Below are positions 21,029-33,404 of a stretch of 64,000 bases of DNA, one piece after another; the stretch's first letter is position 1, and the number at the start of each line of letters is the position of its first letter. The notes beneath the pieces are model-generated. The model did no database searches. It was not told where the DNA came from and was given only the letters and a program-made list of their open reading frames with translations. The stretch lies in NCBI GenBank assembly GCA_905250125.1, contig CAJNOL010000099.1, positions 1 to 64,000 on the forward strand, written 5' to 3'. A program made the position numbers and the translations under genes. The stretch comes from Rotaria sordida (taxonomy: Eukaryota; Rotifera; Eurotatoria; Philodinida; Philodinidae).

Positions 21029-24000
21029 GATCGTAATCTCGAATAAGGTACTGGTTCGATTCTTTCATTCGATATATTTATACTAACATACAAAGTGCAG
21101 AATATATCGTCATGTTCGAAGGAAATGAATCATAGTCTATCGTGCATAAAATTGTGGAATTAGATTTTCGATTGATTATTTTGTAATCAAACTATTTTTT
21201 TTCGTATCGTAGATTTTATCAATCAATGTACGTAGTAGCTTGATTGTTCTTAGTTAGTCATGAAGCACTTTAGATAAGATTCAAGTTTCACTTTGTTGGG
21301 AAGAACCAACCGACATGTCTATCTGCATTTGTTGTTTTTCAAATTTCTCAATCACTGTCAATCTTCTACATGACAGAGAATAAAACATCATCACAAATTT
21401 CTTTCCCGCAACTATTTTTTCGATTGTATATCCGATGTAAGAAACGTGCTATGTATGAATAGAGGCGATCGATGAATTGTTTTCAAATATCCAAACGACT
21501 ATTGATGATTGTCCTTCATCCAGCGAGGAAATGGTTTAATAAATACAAAAAAACATGAACTATTATTCATTTTTGTTTATCGAAAGTGTTAGTTCGATGA
21601 AAGTTTTAAGTGTTTCTTAATCGGATTAATGTCGATACTTACGTCGATGATATACCAATTGCTTATGCTCCATAAATATATCTAAAATTTAAATACCAAG
21701 TTGTTGAGATTGAGAAATTTTTGAAATCACACGAGCGAGTGACATCAACCATTAAATCCGAACAAAACTGCATTTGTTATTTGCCTTAGAACACGTGAAA
21801 AAGGGTTTATTTATCATCAGCTTACGTTCGCCAAGGATAAACAAGAAGACTATCCAAAAGCAATTGAACTTTTATGAGAAATCGAATGAAGCCTTTCAAA
21901 AGATTTTCCCTCTAAACCGTCCTCTTTTTTGCTACTTCTTACAATGGCATAGGTTTGACTATTTCCCGACATAGGAATCTAAAATGCTATACATGTAAAT
22001 TAGCATTTAATGTGAGATTTGTTTTCTAATAGAAACAAAAAAAATCAATTAGTTCTTTTTTTTTTGCCTACTAAATCAGAGTAAATACAAGGATGAATCT
22101 AATTGACTTCTGCATTTGTTTTATTCAATAGAATCAAAGCAGAAATCTATCATATAAAAAAAAAACGTGATCAAGTTTTCATTCAATGTTCAATTCAATT
22201 AGAGACTCATAGCGTGAACAAAAAATATAATAGAATTTTTTTTACTATGTCTCAAAATCCATGAATGCTATTAAAGTATTTTAAGTAAAATTTCATATTT
22301 AATTAACGACAAAACCAATGTCATCATGTAAGATTAGTTTGGAAATAAGATTAAGAAAAAAAAAAGATGATTATGAAATGTCTTATCATCATATCATCTT
22401 CTTGGAAATGACTACTAGTATACAGACAAAGTGAGAAAAAACATCAAATCATTATCAAATGGAGAATACACTTATGCACTTAGTAGCGCTAATTTCTGAA
22501 ATACTTCGATCACTTTTTCAGAAGGATTATTTAATATCAAATTGTAGCTTGATAAAAGACAAACCGTCTCATGAAGTCAGATTTTTCGGCCTATTTTTTT
22601 TTCTCGAGAAAATTATTAATTAAGTGGACCAATAGGATACAATGAAACACAAAGGCCAATAGCAATAGGGTATGATGTTATGGTTGATATATGCACGCAT
22701 TCAGAATCAAAAGAGTATCCATTAACAAAAATGAATTTCTTCTTTTTAGAGCGTTTTCGATCACTCAATACCGTTGTCTTCCTTATGTCTCCATTCGACT
22801 TCTAAAATACAGTAGATAGCAAATCCTTATATAACAGTTTTAGTAATAATCGTGTTGTTTTCTTATCAGTATTTCTAACAGCAGGGTCAACTATTGTAAC
22901 AAAATAGCAAGCACTCTTGTAATGCTTAGTTGACACTATTGTACAATTTCGTTTTCATAGTTGACAAACTCGATCCTAACTTCCCGGTTTTGTAATCAAT
23001 AGTGGTGTATTCGATATCATGACATGACAGTCAAAAATTAGATTCAGTGAAATGCTCTTCTGTCTTTCAAATCTTATTCATTCATACTTGATACACTTTT
23101 TTTTTCGGCGACCTATGTCAATGTTTGATACGTGTTTATTTTAGAGACAGTGCACCCATTCACAAGTAGTGTTTTATATAGAAAAAATCTTCCTTGATTG
23201 TAGTAAACTAGTGTACATTTTTATTTTATGTTGCTGTTATCTGGTTTATGAAATCTTAGATAAAAGAAGTCTTCATCGGCTACCATTAAATATTTAAAGT
23301 CGTATATTTTCTATTGGTCCTTATGTGTAAGTGCGAAGAGTAGTTGAATAAGGTTTAGCACTTTAACTATAAATTTAAATAAAAATAAAAATAAGAATTC
23401 TTTGCAATTTATGTTTCAAAAAGTTAAAGCTGCATTAAATTCCGTGACATTTTTTCTTGTAGAGAAATTATTTTTTCAAAAAAAAAGCAAACGCATATAA
23501 GGAAAGTGACCCTTTTTATGAAGAAATGTTTTTTTAAAAAAAAACAATTGTCTTTTGAAAAAAATACTATTTTGTTTTAAAATTAAAATACGACGACAAT
23601 CTTGATACGTACAAGTTTTACGAGAAGAGAGCGGGAGGTCGAGGGCTAAAAAGATCAACTGAAAGCTGCTTTTGAATTCGACCAGAATTAGTAGATTACA
23701 GTGATATTTTTACAAATAGTACGGAAAAAAATGAATAAAACGCTTAAAATTCGTTTGTTAAGGAGTCAAGCTTAGGGTAATTGGGATGTGAGTCTTTCTT
23801 CCAGTAAGAAAGCTCTGATAAATTCATATGAAATATGTCTTTTTTTAAAATCCAATTTTAATAATCAAGACTTTGCAAACTTTGTGATACTTTGTTTTAA
23901 AAACAGAGCGTTATTTTACACTTTAACGAGAAAAATTTCATTTCATTTGATTTTTTTATTTTAGATTTCTATTGGAAACTCCATTACGTGTCACCTTGTT

Positions 24001-24868
24001 TTTGTTTTTTATCTCTTTCTAAAAAACACATCTGGCACCATCTAAATCAAAACCACGACCATCTACATGTTTTTAAAAAAACTATGGATCGAAAATGAAG
24101 TACAATAAAACAAGCCATAATTCGTTTCATATTTTTTTCTATGATTGTATTTATTTGTTAATTTTTTGTTGATCGTAAAATTGATTTTAAAATAAATTTA
24201 ACGATTAAGACGATCGTCAATACACAGAAAACAGATCTGATTCATATAAAAGAAAGTACAACAAAACAAACTTAGATGCAATAAGATAAAGTTAAAGAAT
24301 TCATTTTGTGAAGCTGTCATTTTGTATTGTACTACCCTTCCATGCTGAAGCCATTAAAGACTCTTTTTTCCGATTGGTCAGATTATATCGATTATTTCTC
24401 TGGTACAATCACTTTTTTAGAAAAAACTAAAAGCACAGCTCGATAGAGAATTTTTTCTTCTATCTTCTAGTATTAACAAAAACCTCGGCTCATTTAATTT
24501 TCTAAGAGGTCGCCACACGTAGTGCATTTGATATTGATTCGCTTAAAACGCTATACTTTTTTCGCTCTGTCGGCATACTATACCGGGATAGTTTAAAGTG
24601 GCGACATCATTCGTACTTATTCAATAGTATATAAGAATTTCACAATAAATTTATGTAAATAATAATAATTAAAGAATAGTTTGAATATTATCCTATGAAC
24701 TTTCTTTATACTTTCATCAATTGTATAGATCTTTTTCTTCTAATTGGTTGTTTTTCATCTGTATTTCTTTGTTGAAAATCGTCTGTTTAACAATCGCTTA
24801 ACTTTTTCGTTCGATATATCCTATATAGATAATTTTTTTTTAATCATATTCTAGATTGATCTAATAAT
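21029..24868. other. Intergenic, nothing recognised
   Basis: Nearly 4 kb of AT-rich sequence. Short open frames (for example 21774-21974 plus, 23476-23658 minus) lack splice context, conserved motifs or codon bias. The divergent promoters of the hydrolase (left) and the kinase (right) must lie here. The segment 24500-24610, with somewhat more G and C, is a candidate promoter region for the kinase. Confidence 0.4.
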
Positions 24869-26744
24869 ATGGCGCCTCAATTTAATATTGATGATTTTGA
24901 ACGATTGAGTAAAGTTGGAGAAGGTATAATGAAAAAGATAATTTCTAATTTTTTTTTTTGAATCTGTCTTTTGTTTTTATTTTTATTAATCTAAGGTACT
25001 TATGGTATTGTGTATAAAGTGTGTCATCGGCCAACATCACAAATTTATGCATTGAAAAAAATTCGATTAGAAGGTGAAGATGATGGTGTACCGGCAACAG
25101 CTATACGTGAAATATCCATATTAAAAGAACTTCGACATCAAAGTATTGTTCAGTAAGTTTAGAGAAAAAAAAATCGAATTCAAATTAATAAATTTAATTT
25201 AATTTTAAACTTTCTTTAGACTTCGTGATGTTATTCTCACTGATGCACGTCTTTATTTAATATTCGAATATTTAGCAATGGATTTAAAAAAATATTTTGA
25301 TTGCTTAGGTGAAAATGAAGCTATGGATGTTGGATTAATTCGAGTATGACAAAAAGATCAGTCATTTTTTAAGTACATTTATATATATATATATTTAGAG
25401 TTATACATATCAAGTAATTGATGCATTACTTTTTTGTCATTGTCGTCGAATAATTCATCGTGATTTAAAGTAAAAACAAATAAATAAATAAATATGATAT
25501 TATGTATATATAAATATATATTGTAGACCACAAAATCTTCTTGTAGATACGAAAGGTATTATTAAACTTGCTGATTTTGGTTTAGCAAGAGCATTCAGTG
25601 TACCACTTCGAATATATACACATGAAGTAAAAGAAAATTAATGTTTGTTTTTTTTTTCTTTTGAATTTATATTTATTAACTTAGGTTGTTACATTATGGT
25701 ATCGAGCGCCTGAAGTTTTACTCGGTGCTTCACGCTATTCATGTCCAGGTATGTATAGAAAAATAAAAATGAGATTAATCTAAATGCTTATTCAGATATA
25801 ATTTAAACAACTTTTCGATCTTCCTTGAATATCATGAGTCATTTCTTAATGAATTTGACTTTTTATAAGCATATCCACAACTCAAGGTTTATGATAGTGT
25901 GAGTCTATAGAAAAGATTCTTTTGTCTTAGTGGAATGATAATAAAAACTAATTCAATCTGAGACTTTTTATTTTCTACAAAGAAGCAAAACTGCTTTTCT
26001 TAGTTTAAATTGCGATATATCTTGCGTCGAAAGTAGATGCTTGAAAGACAGATTTGTTTTTTTTTTGCCTTGGAAATTCAGTTTTCATGGATGATATAAT
26101 TTTCAACTGTCAATATTATCAATCTTTCCACTCACTTACACTTCTAATGTTAATCAGATATAGACAAATCCGTTTTCTTAATTTTGCTAATATAAAATTT
26201 GACTAAATTGAAATATGATGTCTATTTCTATTAGTTGATGTTTGGTCTGTTGGTTGTATATTTGCTGAAATGTATACAAAACGGCCATTATTTCAAGGTG
26301 ATTCAGAAATTGATCAACTCTTTCGTATATTTCGGTAAAAGAACCATTTTATCTTGAAAAAGAAAGAAACAAAATTCATATATAAAAAAAAAATTTTTTC
26401 TAGAACACTTGGTACACCAACAGATGAAACATGGCCAGGTGTTGTACAATTACCAGAATTTAAATCTTCATTTCCACGATGGAGACAAATCAATGATTTA
26501 TCATCATTACTCAATGATCGAATGCGTGATGATGCTCTTGATTTACTTCTTGTTCGTTAAAAATTTTCGTTTTATTCTTTTTAATTTATTTTATTTTGTA
26601 TAGAAAATGCTTGTCTATGATCCAGTAAGACGTATATCAGCCAAACAATGTCTTAATCATTCTTATTTTAAACATTTTGATTCACAAAATTTTCCAATAC
26701 CGGCACCCATTGTTGTACCTGTTGTCAAAGAGGGAACCAAGTGA
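24869..26744 (+). CDS. CDK1: Cyclin-dependent kinase, CDK1/CDK2 type, PATAIRE variant
   Basis: Nine exons: 24869-24923, 24996-25152, 25220-25343, 25399-25469, 25527-25626, 25685-25748, 26235-26334, 26404-26551, 26604-26744. The sum is 960 bases, 319 residues (human CDK1 is 297). Kinase motifs in order: glycine loop [10 protein letters not shown] with the inhibitory Thr-Tyr pair, YALKKIRL lysine, cyclin-binding helix PATAIRE where most animals have [30 protein letters not shown], activation Thr in [46 protein letters not shown] and RYS.PVD favour CDK1, whereas GCIFAEM and FRTLGTP are shared with CDK2, so the symbol is tentative. The N-terminal [10 protein letters not shown] and the C-terminal tail are slightly longer than in vertebrates. 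Known role: cell-cycle kinase partnered by cyclins. Confidence 0.92.
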
Positions 26745-28996
26745 TATTATCAATATGTTAATTATCATGTCAGATATATATATATATATTTTTTTCCTAT
26801 TTGATATGTGTTCAATATTTCTCTTCCATACCAAAAGATATATTCCTTCAATTTTCTTTTTTTCTTTTGTCACGTATACATATGACGTGAAAAATAATGA
26901 ATCTGTACAAAGAATGATAAACATTAAACAAAAAAAAAAAAAAACTTTCACAGAAGAAATACATATGCATTTTGTTATTATTATCAGTATTATTTCTTTT
27001 TTTTTTCTTCTATGTTAAAATATGAATAATGAAGAAATTTAACTGTCTTCTTTCTTTTTTCATTCTTAATTTGAATCAGATAATCGATATAACTCTTATG
27101 GAAAACATATTAATGATAGAAAATGTAGTTTTAAAACAATTAACTTTTGACAAAGTATTTTTCAAGCATAGTTCATAGATATGTATTTATGATAATGTAT
27201 CACATTTTTTTCTATTCCGTGATAGTATGTGCTTGATCTCATGAAAATAAAAGTTAAATATCAACAATATATTTTATCATCGATAATTTACACATATATA
27301 TATAACATATTTGGTTTTGTTTACCTACAGATTCGAACAATTCATGATATAAATAATCTATTGCTACGAATGTACAATCAAATTCATTCACAATTTGTAT
27401 TGGTATACAATCATGAAAAGTAGAAGATGAGTGCTCTAACTTTCTATTCAACAAAATGTGTTCATTATCTGTAAAAATATTGTAATAGCATAGAACGACA
27501 TTTACATATTGGATTAAACCAAGTTAATTTGAAACTCTGTTAGAAATGGTAGAGCTCATAGTATTTGAGAAAGTGATATGACAAACAAGAATGCTTAAAA
27601 AATATGGATATATCATATTACAAAAATAAAGAAGATCAATTGTTACAATCGCATCTTCAATAAAGATGCGAACAAAAAAGAAACAACGGCCCACAATTGT
27701 TCTTTTATGATTTACCTTTACTCTATTTAACTAGTTCTTACTCAAAGGGAATAGACCATATCCACTGTATAGAAGTACTTCTTAAGTTAGTACTCTACTC
27801 TAAACAATTGAGGTCAATGAAATATGATAGATTCAATTTGCTGATGAATAAGCATTCCATATTACAGTCTTTCATGGGCTGCAAGTTCAATTTTTTTTAT
27901 TATGCCATCAAATGTGACCATCAATCGATATTCTTGCCTCTAATCGCTTATACATGCTTCTTCGCTCATTTCTACAATGAAAATTTTACAGATAATATTG
28001 AACAAAAAAAACGATTTCGTTTTTTCCTAAATTTTTCTGATCTACTCGATGAATATATTTATTAAAATAGCTATGAACTTATGCTTCTTTGTTTTCTTAT
28101 TACTTTTATCGATACTTTAATCTTTTTTGTTTTATTTTCTTTCACATGCTTGCAATCCTTATTACACCTTCCACATTGTCTAATTTACAAGATCTATTGT
28201 TTCAAATGATTGACATCAATACTAAGGCATAAAATCATATGAAATAAAACTCTTACGCTCTGACTTTTGGAACATCCCATGAATCAGACAAGAATAGAAA
28301 TAGGCTTATATTGACTTATTGATTATAGTCATTTTCTTTTATTGATATGACTATCCATGTTAAACCGCAATGAAATTCTTTTCAATTTCTACAAGGATTC
28401 TTATTAATAATTCACTAGACATCATTTACATGTGTTATGGCACTTAGATGTGCTATATATGTATTTAAAAAAAACGTTATATGTATTATCCATATATGTT
28501 CGTTCTCGTTCTTTCGTTTCATGCGCGTAAAGTTAACTATGTCTTTTCTTTCGTTCTGTTAGATATTTTTCCTAATGGGTTCTTTTGCTTTCTTCTTGTA
28601 CTTTCGTTCTTTTCTTTGATCTAACACCTCTTGTTCGTTTTCTTCAATATCTATTGTTATTCTTTTTTTCTTCTCTCGTAAAAGTCAAGGAAACGTTTTT
28701 CTTGACCTTGAACTGAAATAATTGCGCAGTTAGTAATGAGTGACTATATATATATAGATAGACAGAGATTTATAAAAAAAGAGGAAGTTGTGGTTTTTGA
28801 TTTCAACAAAATATAACTGATAAGAAAACATATATAACATCTTAAATATAATCATATACACATCAACGTAAATAAGGACATAACAACATGGTTCTTTTAA
28901 AATTCTACGCTAGAAAAATCAAGTTTAACAAATACTTTAAAATATAATGATATAAACTAATATTTATTTATATGAATATCAATCTATTGAAAAAAT
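26745..28996. other. Intergenic, no supported gene
   Basis: AT-rich. The longest open frame (27697-28065 plus) begins at a non-ATG codon, has no conserved motif and is probably chance. The segment 28500-28700 is rich in TTCG and TTCT runs. Confidence 0.4.
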
Positions 28997-29335
28997 CTAC
29001 ATAATAGAATGAAGAAATTCAAATTTATCATTGATTGCATAAGTATATTCTTGTGAATTATTATTTATTTCAAGTTTAAATAATTGATTTAACGATGAAA
29101 AAAGAGAATTTTTGAATTGATCTGAATTTGCCGTTGATGTCGTTCGGTCCGATTTGTGTAAGTTGGATTGACGTCGTTTCTTTTCGTCAAGTGATCGTCT
29201 TACCCAATGAAAAGAATAAACGATCGATGACATTCTTTTTCTTGTTTTTTTGTTATAGTTCGTTGATCGTCTGTGTATCTGTACGTTTGCTGTTCGTTTT
29301 ACAAGCGTATATATATACCCTTTCGTTATTGACAT
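28997..29335 (-). CDS. Small hypothetical protein, weakly supported
   Basis: An uninterrupted 112-codon ATG frame. The C-terminal 60 residues, including TTSTANSDQFKNSLFSSLNQ, use TCA, AAT, CAA and GAA codons like the confirmed genes here, and an AATAAA lies shortly after the stop on the minus strand. The N-terminal part is basic and less convincing. It may be the last exon of a spliced gene with its start further in, since a gta donor-like site lies inside. No family is recognised. Confidence 0.25.
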   Translation of the reverse strand: MSITKGYIYTLVKRTANVQIHRRSTNYNKKTRKRMSSIVYSFHWVRRSLDEKKRRQSNLHKSDRTTSTANSDQFKNSLFSSLNQLFKLEINNNSQEYTYAINDKFEFLHSIM

Positions 29336-31191
29336 TGCCAGACAATGACTGTAATCATTTATGAATCATATTGTTGAGAGCTTTCCGGCGGTTTTTTTTT
29401 GTTTTATTGCTTCAGTCGTTTATTTATGTGCTTATATAACTCATTTGAGAGATAAAAAAAAGTATTTTAAATATGCCTTAGCACATTGTATACTTAAAAT
29501 TAGTAATACAATAATTGATAATTCGATTGCTTGTTCGAAAGTATGGTTTTTTGTTATCTTGATAGGTTGACAAGAGAAACATCGTAATTAATGTGTTTTT
29601 AGTGTTAGAAAAGAAAACGAATGCGGACAAGTGAGGGATATCATAGTGCGCAGAAAATTAGAAGTCATTGAATATATGAAAAATAGATTAAATTATATTG
29701 CTATTTTCTTTTTTTTTGCTTATAGTTTTATTATAACAGCTATAAAATTCTGGATAAATGTGAGAAGTACTTAAGAATAGTGCAATCAAGAAAAGTGAAG
29801 GATTTGAAAATTTGAAATTATTGTTTTTTTATATACGAAGAAAGGCTAGGTAAATCAACATTGTACTTTTTGCCCTTTCAAATACTAATCTATTTGGGAA
29901 TCTTAGTTTTTTCTTTTTGAAACCACAACTTTTAGAGGATATTCTTGTGTTGAAAATAGCGATAGTGAATTTATTTCTTTCTATCAATTTGGGGACATAT
30001 TTCTTCATCGTCTTGTTACTTAATCCTCCAGAACTGTAATCAGGAAGTAGCTCATATGTTATTACAAGACGTTACTGATATACGATCGTTAATCGTATAT
30101 CAACAACGCCTTTGACGGAGAGGGAAGGAGTGACTTTGCTAAGGCGTCTGTCACAGCCTGTGAGAGAGAGAGCGGGTAGTAGGTGCAAATTACTACTAGT
30201 GTCCTGGACGGATATGACTTTTTGTAACTGGACCTAGACCGAAACTTTTTTTTATACCCACGCCAGGACCTTATCTAATCGACATCCGATAGATACTTTA
30301 ACAGTTACAGTACGGTTTTTAAACTTTTATTTTATATGAAAAATTATATTATTTAGTTTCTTCGATAAGCAGCAACAAAAAAAAGAGATCATCTCCTTAA
30401 ATTGCACAAAAAACAAGTGATTCAGAATTCACTTTATATTTCTATGTTTCTACAATCTTATTAATTTTGTTCCATATACGTTTGCTTGTTGTTGATGGCT
30501 TTAGAATGGAACGCAATGTTGATGCTAAACGTCATAATTGTCGTTACACACATGAATGCTTTTCCCATCATGATAATATATGTTCATCTTTTTGAATAAT
30601 TTATTTTTATCTCCATCTATTCAGTTACTTCATCGTGTGACTCATCATCATCTGTAGATGAATTTGTATTAAAGGCAAATTTTTTTAGTAAAACAATATT
30701 GCTTTGCACTTCTGTTACCTATTCTCAAGCCCTATAAATTGTTCAATCATGATCAAACCGATTTTCACTCCGAGGATTTTATATAAATAAGCAGTTTGAA
30801 AAAGCAAAAATATTTCAAAACATCGAGGTCTCATTAATTGTTGAGTCAAGTCGGGATCTGGCATCATACTCGACACTCGTTTTATAAAAGAGAAATACGA
30901 TAAGTAATCAATAATCATAAAAATAAAGAGAGAATAAAATCTCGAAATGAAAATCTAAATGTAATCAAAGTTTGGTTGAAGCACTCGCGAAGAGTGTGAG
31001 TTTGAGGATAATATTGATAATCTTATAGCCACCTATATTCACACCCTCAAGATCTTCTTTGTTTGTATCTTTATAATCTAAACATTCTCATTATTTATAT
31101 TAACAATTAAAAGTCTTTTGTTTTTAAAATCCTATCAGCAATTTGATGATTTTATTATTAAAATAAATTATATATGATTGAAATGTTCGTT
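29336..31191. other. Intergenic with a GC-richer palindromic patch
   Basis: No gene seen. At 30050-30300 the composition changes and several short inverted repeats cluster, including a perfect 11-bp pair TGATATACGAT/ATCGTATATCA (30076-30086 and 30092-30102) with a 5-base loop. The rest is AT-rich. Confidence 0.4.
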
Positions 31192-32486
31192 TTACATAGC
31201 ATAAACATTTGCAATTGTAACATCACCTTTGACTTGTAATGCTTGTACTTGTTGATATGGTAAACGATGTTGAAATGTGAACCATGCTTGACCGTTACAA
31301 TTAACCTAGATAATAAAATAATAAAAACTAAATATTTCAAAAATTTAATCTTTCATTTATACTTGATAATGTTGTGGAAAACAAATTATTTGAATATCAA
31401 ATTGTTGACCAGAATTTAATGGAAATCCTCCATGTTTTTCTTCGGCTCCCCATCCACCACCTTGACATGAATTACGTACTACTTCACGTTGATCAAAACG
31501 TGGATTAAAATGAAATGCAACATCAGCTCCATTATAATTTCCTGCTAATAAATTAATTTCAAATCGTGATGCATTACTATTTGCGCGACCAGTAATATTT
31601 ATAACACGACCTAAACATTATCAATAATTATAAATTTATTAACAAAAAAAAAAATAAATAAATCTTACCAGGAAAAACATTCATAGGTACTGGAGTTTCC
31701 TATAAAAATATAATAAATTTAAAATATACAAAAAATAATATAAAAGATTCTAACCATAGCAAAACGCCATGGTTGACCATAATTGGTAGTCATGCCTGGA
31801 TAAACTTGAACATTTGTTAAATTAACATCACCTTTAACAGTAACCAGTTCAGCTGCATTAAATGGCATTCGATGATGAAAATCAGCTGTATGTTGATTAT
31901 TAACCGCTATCTTAAAAATTCAAAAACAGAAACAAAAAGTTTTTCATTTTATATTTATTTATGATCTTTTTTTTTTTTTTACTTTGAAACATTGTTCTGT
32001 AACCATAATGATAATACTAAATTGATGGCCACGTGTGATACTCAATGGTTTACGATCTTCACCTCCCCAACCACCACCGGGTGCAGCATTTAATACTAAC
32101 TGACGATCACTCAAACGTGGATTGACATGTAAAACAATGTCACCACGACGATTAGCCAAATTGACTTCAAATCTTGAAAAAAATTTTTTTTTTTATCAAA
32201 TAAAATATCATTTAAGATAGAATATACTTACCGATCACCAAGTGCAGTACCATAAACATGTACTTGAGTACCATAGGAAATTGGTGGTGAAATATGTGCT
32301 TCATAAGGAACAGTCTATATATAAGAGATATATCGAAATAATTAAATATATAATTTTTTAAATAAGAACTTACATATTGTTGATAATGACCAGCTTGCTA
32401 AAAGATAATATATATATATATATATATATGTATATAAATAGATTTAATTGAAACTCAAATATAAATTTTCTACGTACTTGACCCAT
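31192..32486 (-). CDS. Two-domain (tandem-repeat) galectin 1
   Basis: Eight exons: 32486-32478, 32397-32374, 32314-32232, 32172-31983, 31910-31755, 31699-31669, 31610-31363, 31305-31192. The sum is 855 bases, 284 residues; exon 1 is only nine bases (MGQ). There are two galectin carbohydrate-recognition domains, at about residues 12-150 and 160-284. The first keeps all the usual sugar-binding positions: HVNPRL, VLN, then WGGEDR. The second has HFNPRF, VVRN and WGAEEK, so the final Arg of WGxExR is Lys. There is no signal peptide, as expected for galectins, which bind beta-galactosides and leave the cell by a non-classical route. A second galectin of the same layout follows 919 bp upstream on the same strand, so the pair arose by tandem duplication. 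Confidence 0.92.
32407..32430. repeat. (TA)n microsatellite
   Basis: An alternating TA run inside intron 1 of the first galectin gene. Confidence 0.8.
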
Positions 32487-33404
32487 TGTTAGCTAAATAC
32501 TAAGTGTTGAAGAGTTGTTCGCTTTATGGTAAGTAAATGATGAAGTAACGTATAAGCAAAAATGACTTAATTTATATATAATCTAATATTTGATGATAGA
32601 GAAACAACGCAGAAGAAGATAAGATGACAGCATACTTATTCACTACTTTGAAACCTTATCTTGCCGATCAAACAGAGTAACAACAAGAAAAAAAAATATA
32701 GTTAACCATATGTAGATATTTAGTAGTCCTTCATACTAATCAACAATGTTATCAAAAAGACAACAATAGTGGCTTGAAAAAAAAAAAGAAAAGATATGAT
32801 CAACAAAATAGTTTTAGTTACATTATACTTTCACAATAGAAGTGGTTTTTTTTTTATATTGTCATATCTTAGATCTTGAAAAACGAAATTATTAAATGTA
32901 AAAAAGTTTTTATACTTTTGTAAATAAGGGATTTTTGTCACAATGTATATTAATAGAATTTTGGATAAATTCCGAAAAATTAACATGTATATTCGTTGTA
33001 ATATTTTTCATTTGGAATACTTTGAAATATTTAGTGTAGTCAATAACGAGTATATGTAAGAGGATGAATATCGACTCAGAGCACGATGCTTTAATGAAAA
33101 ATTGTTATAATTGTATGTTTGAAAAATTAGTGAGTTTATTGTAAAAAATAACATAAAAATAGAAATTAATTATCAATAAAATTTTCAATAGTTCAAAACT
33201 ATAAGTTAAAAGTTTTTTATGTAAATAGTTTTCTAGTATAAAGAATTGTCGAGCATGCTATTATCAATAAAAATAGTGCTTTTAAGATGTTGCTTAAGTA
33301 TTTTATTTATTTCATTAAAAAAAAATATAAAATGAATTATTTAAATTCAATTAAATATTTTTCAAAAAGAAAATCAATCAATAATAAAACGTATGATTTT
33401 TTTT
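32487..33404. other. Intergenic between the two galectin genes
   Basis: About 0.9 kb of AT-rich sequence with no open frame of note. It should contain the promoter of the first galectin gene and the 3' end of the second. Confidence 0.5.

Noticed and set aside
27697-28065. 122-codon plus-strand open frame
   Set aside because: Starts at a non-ATG codon, contains no motif, and its composition (Phe, Leu, Tyr, Ile) is what AT-rich random sequence gives.
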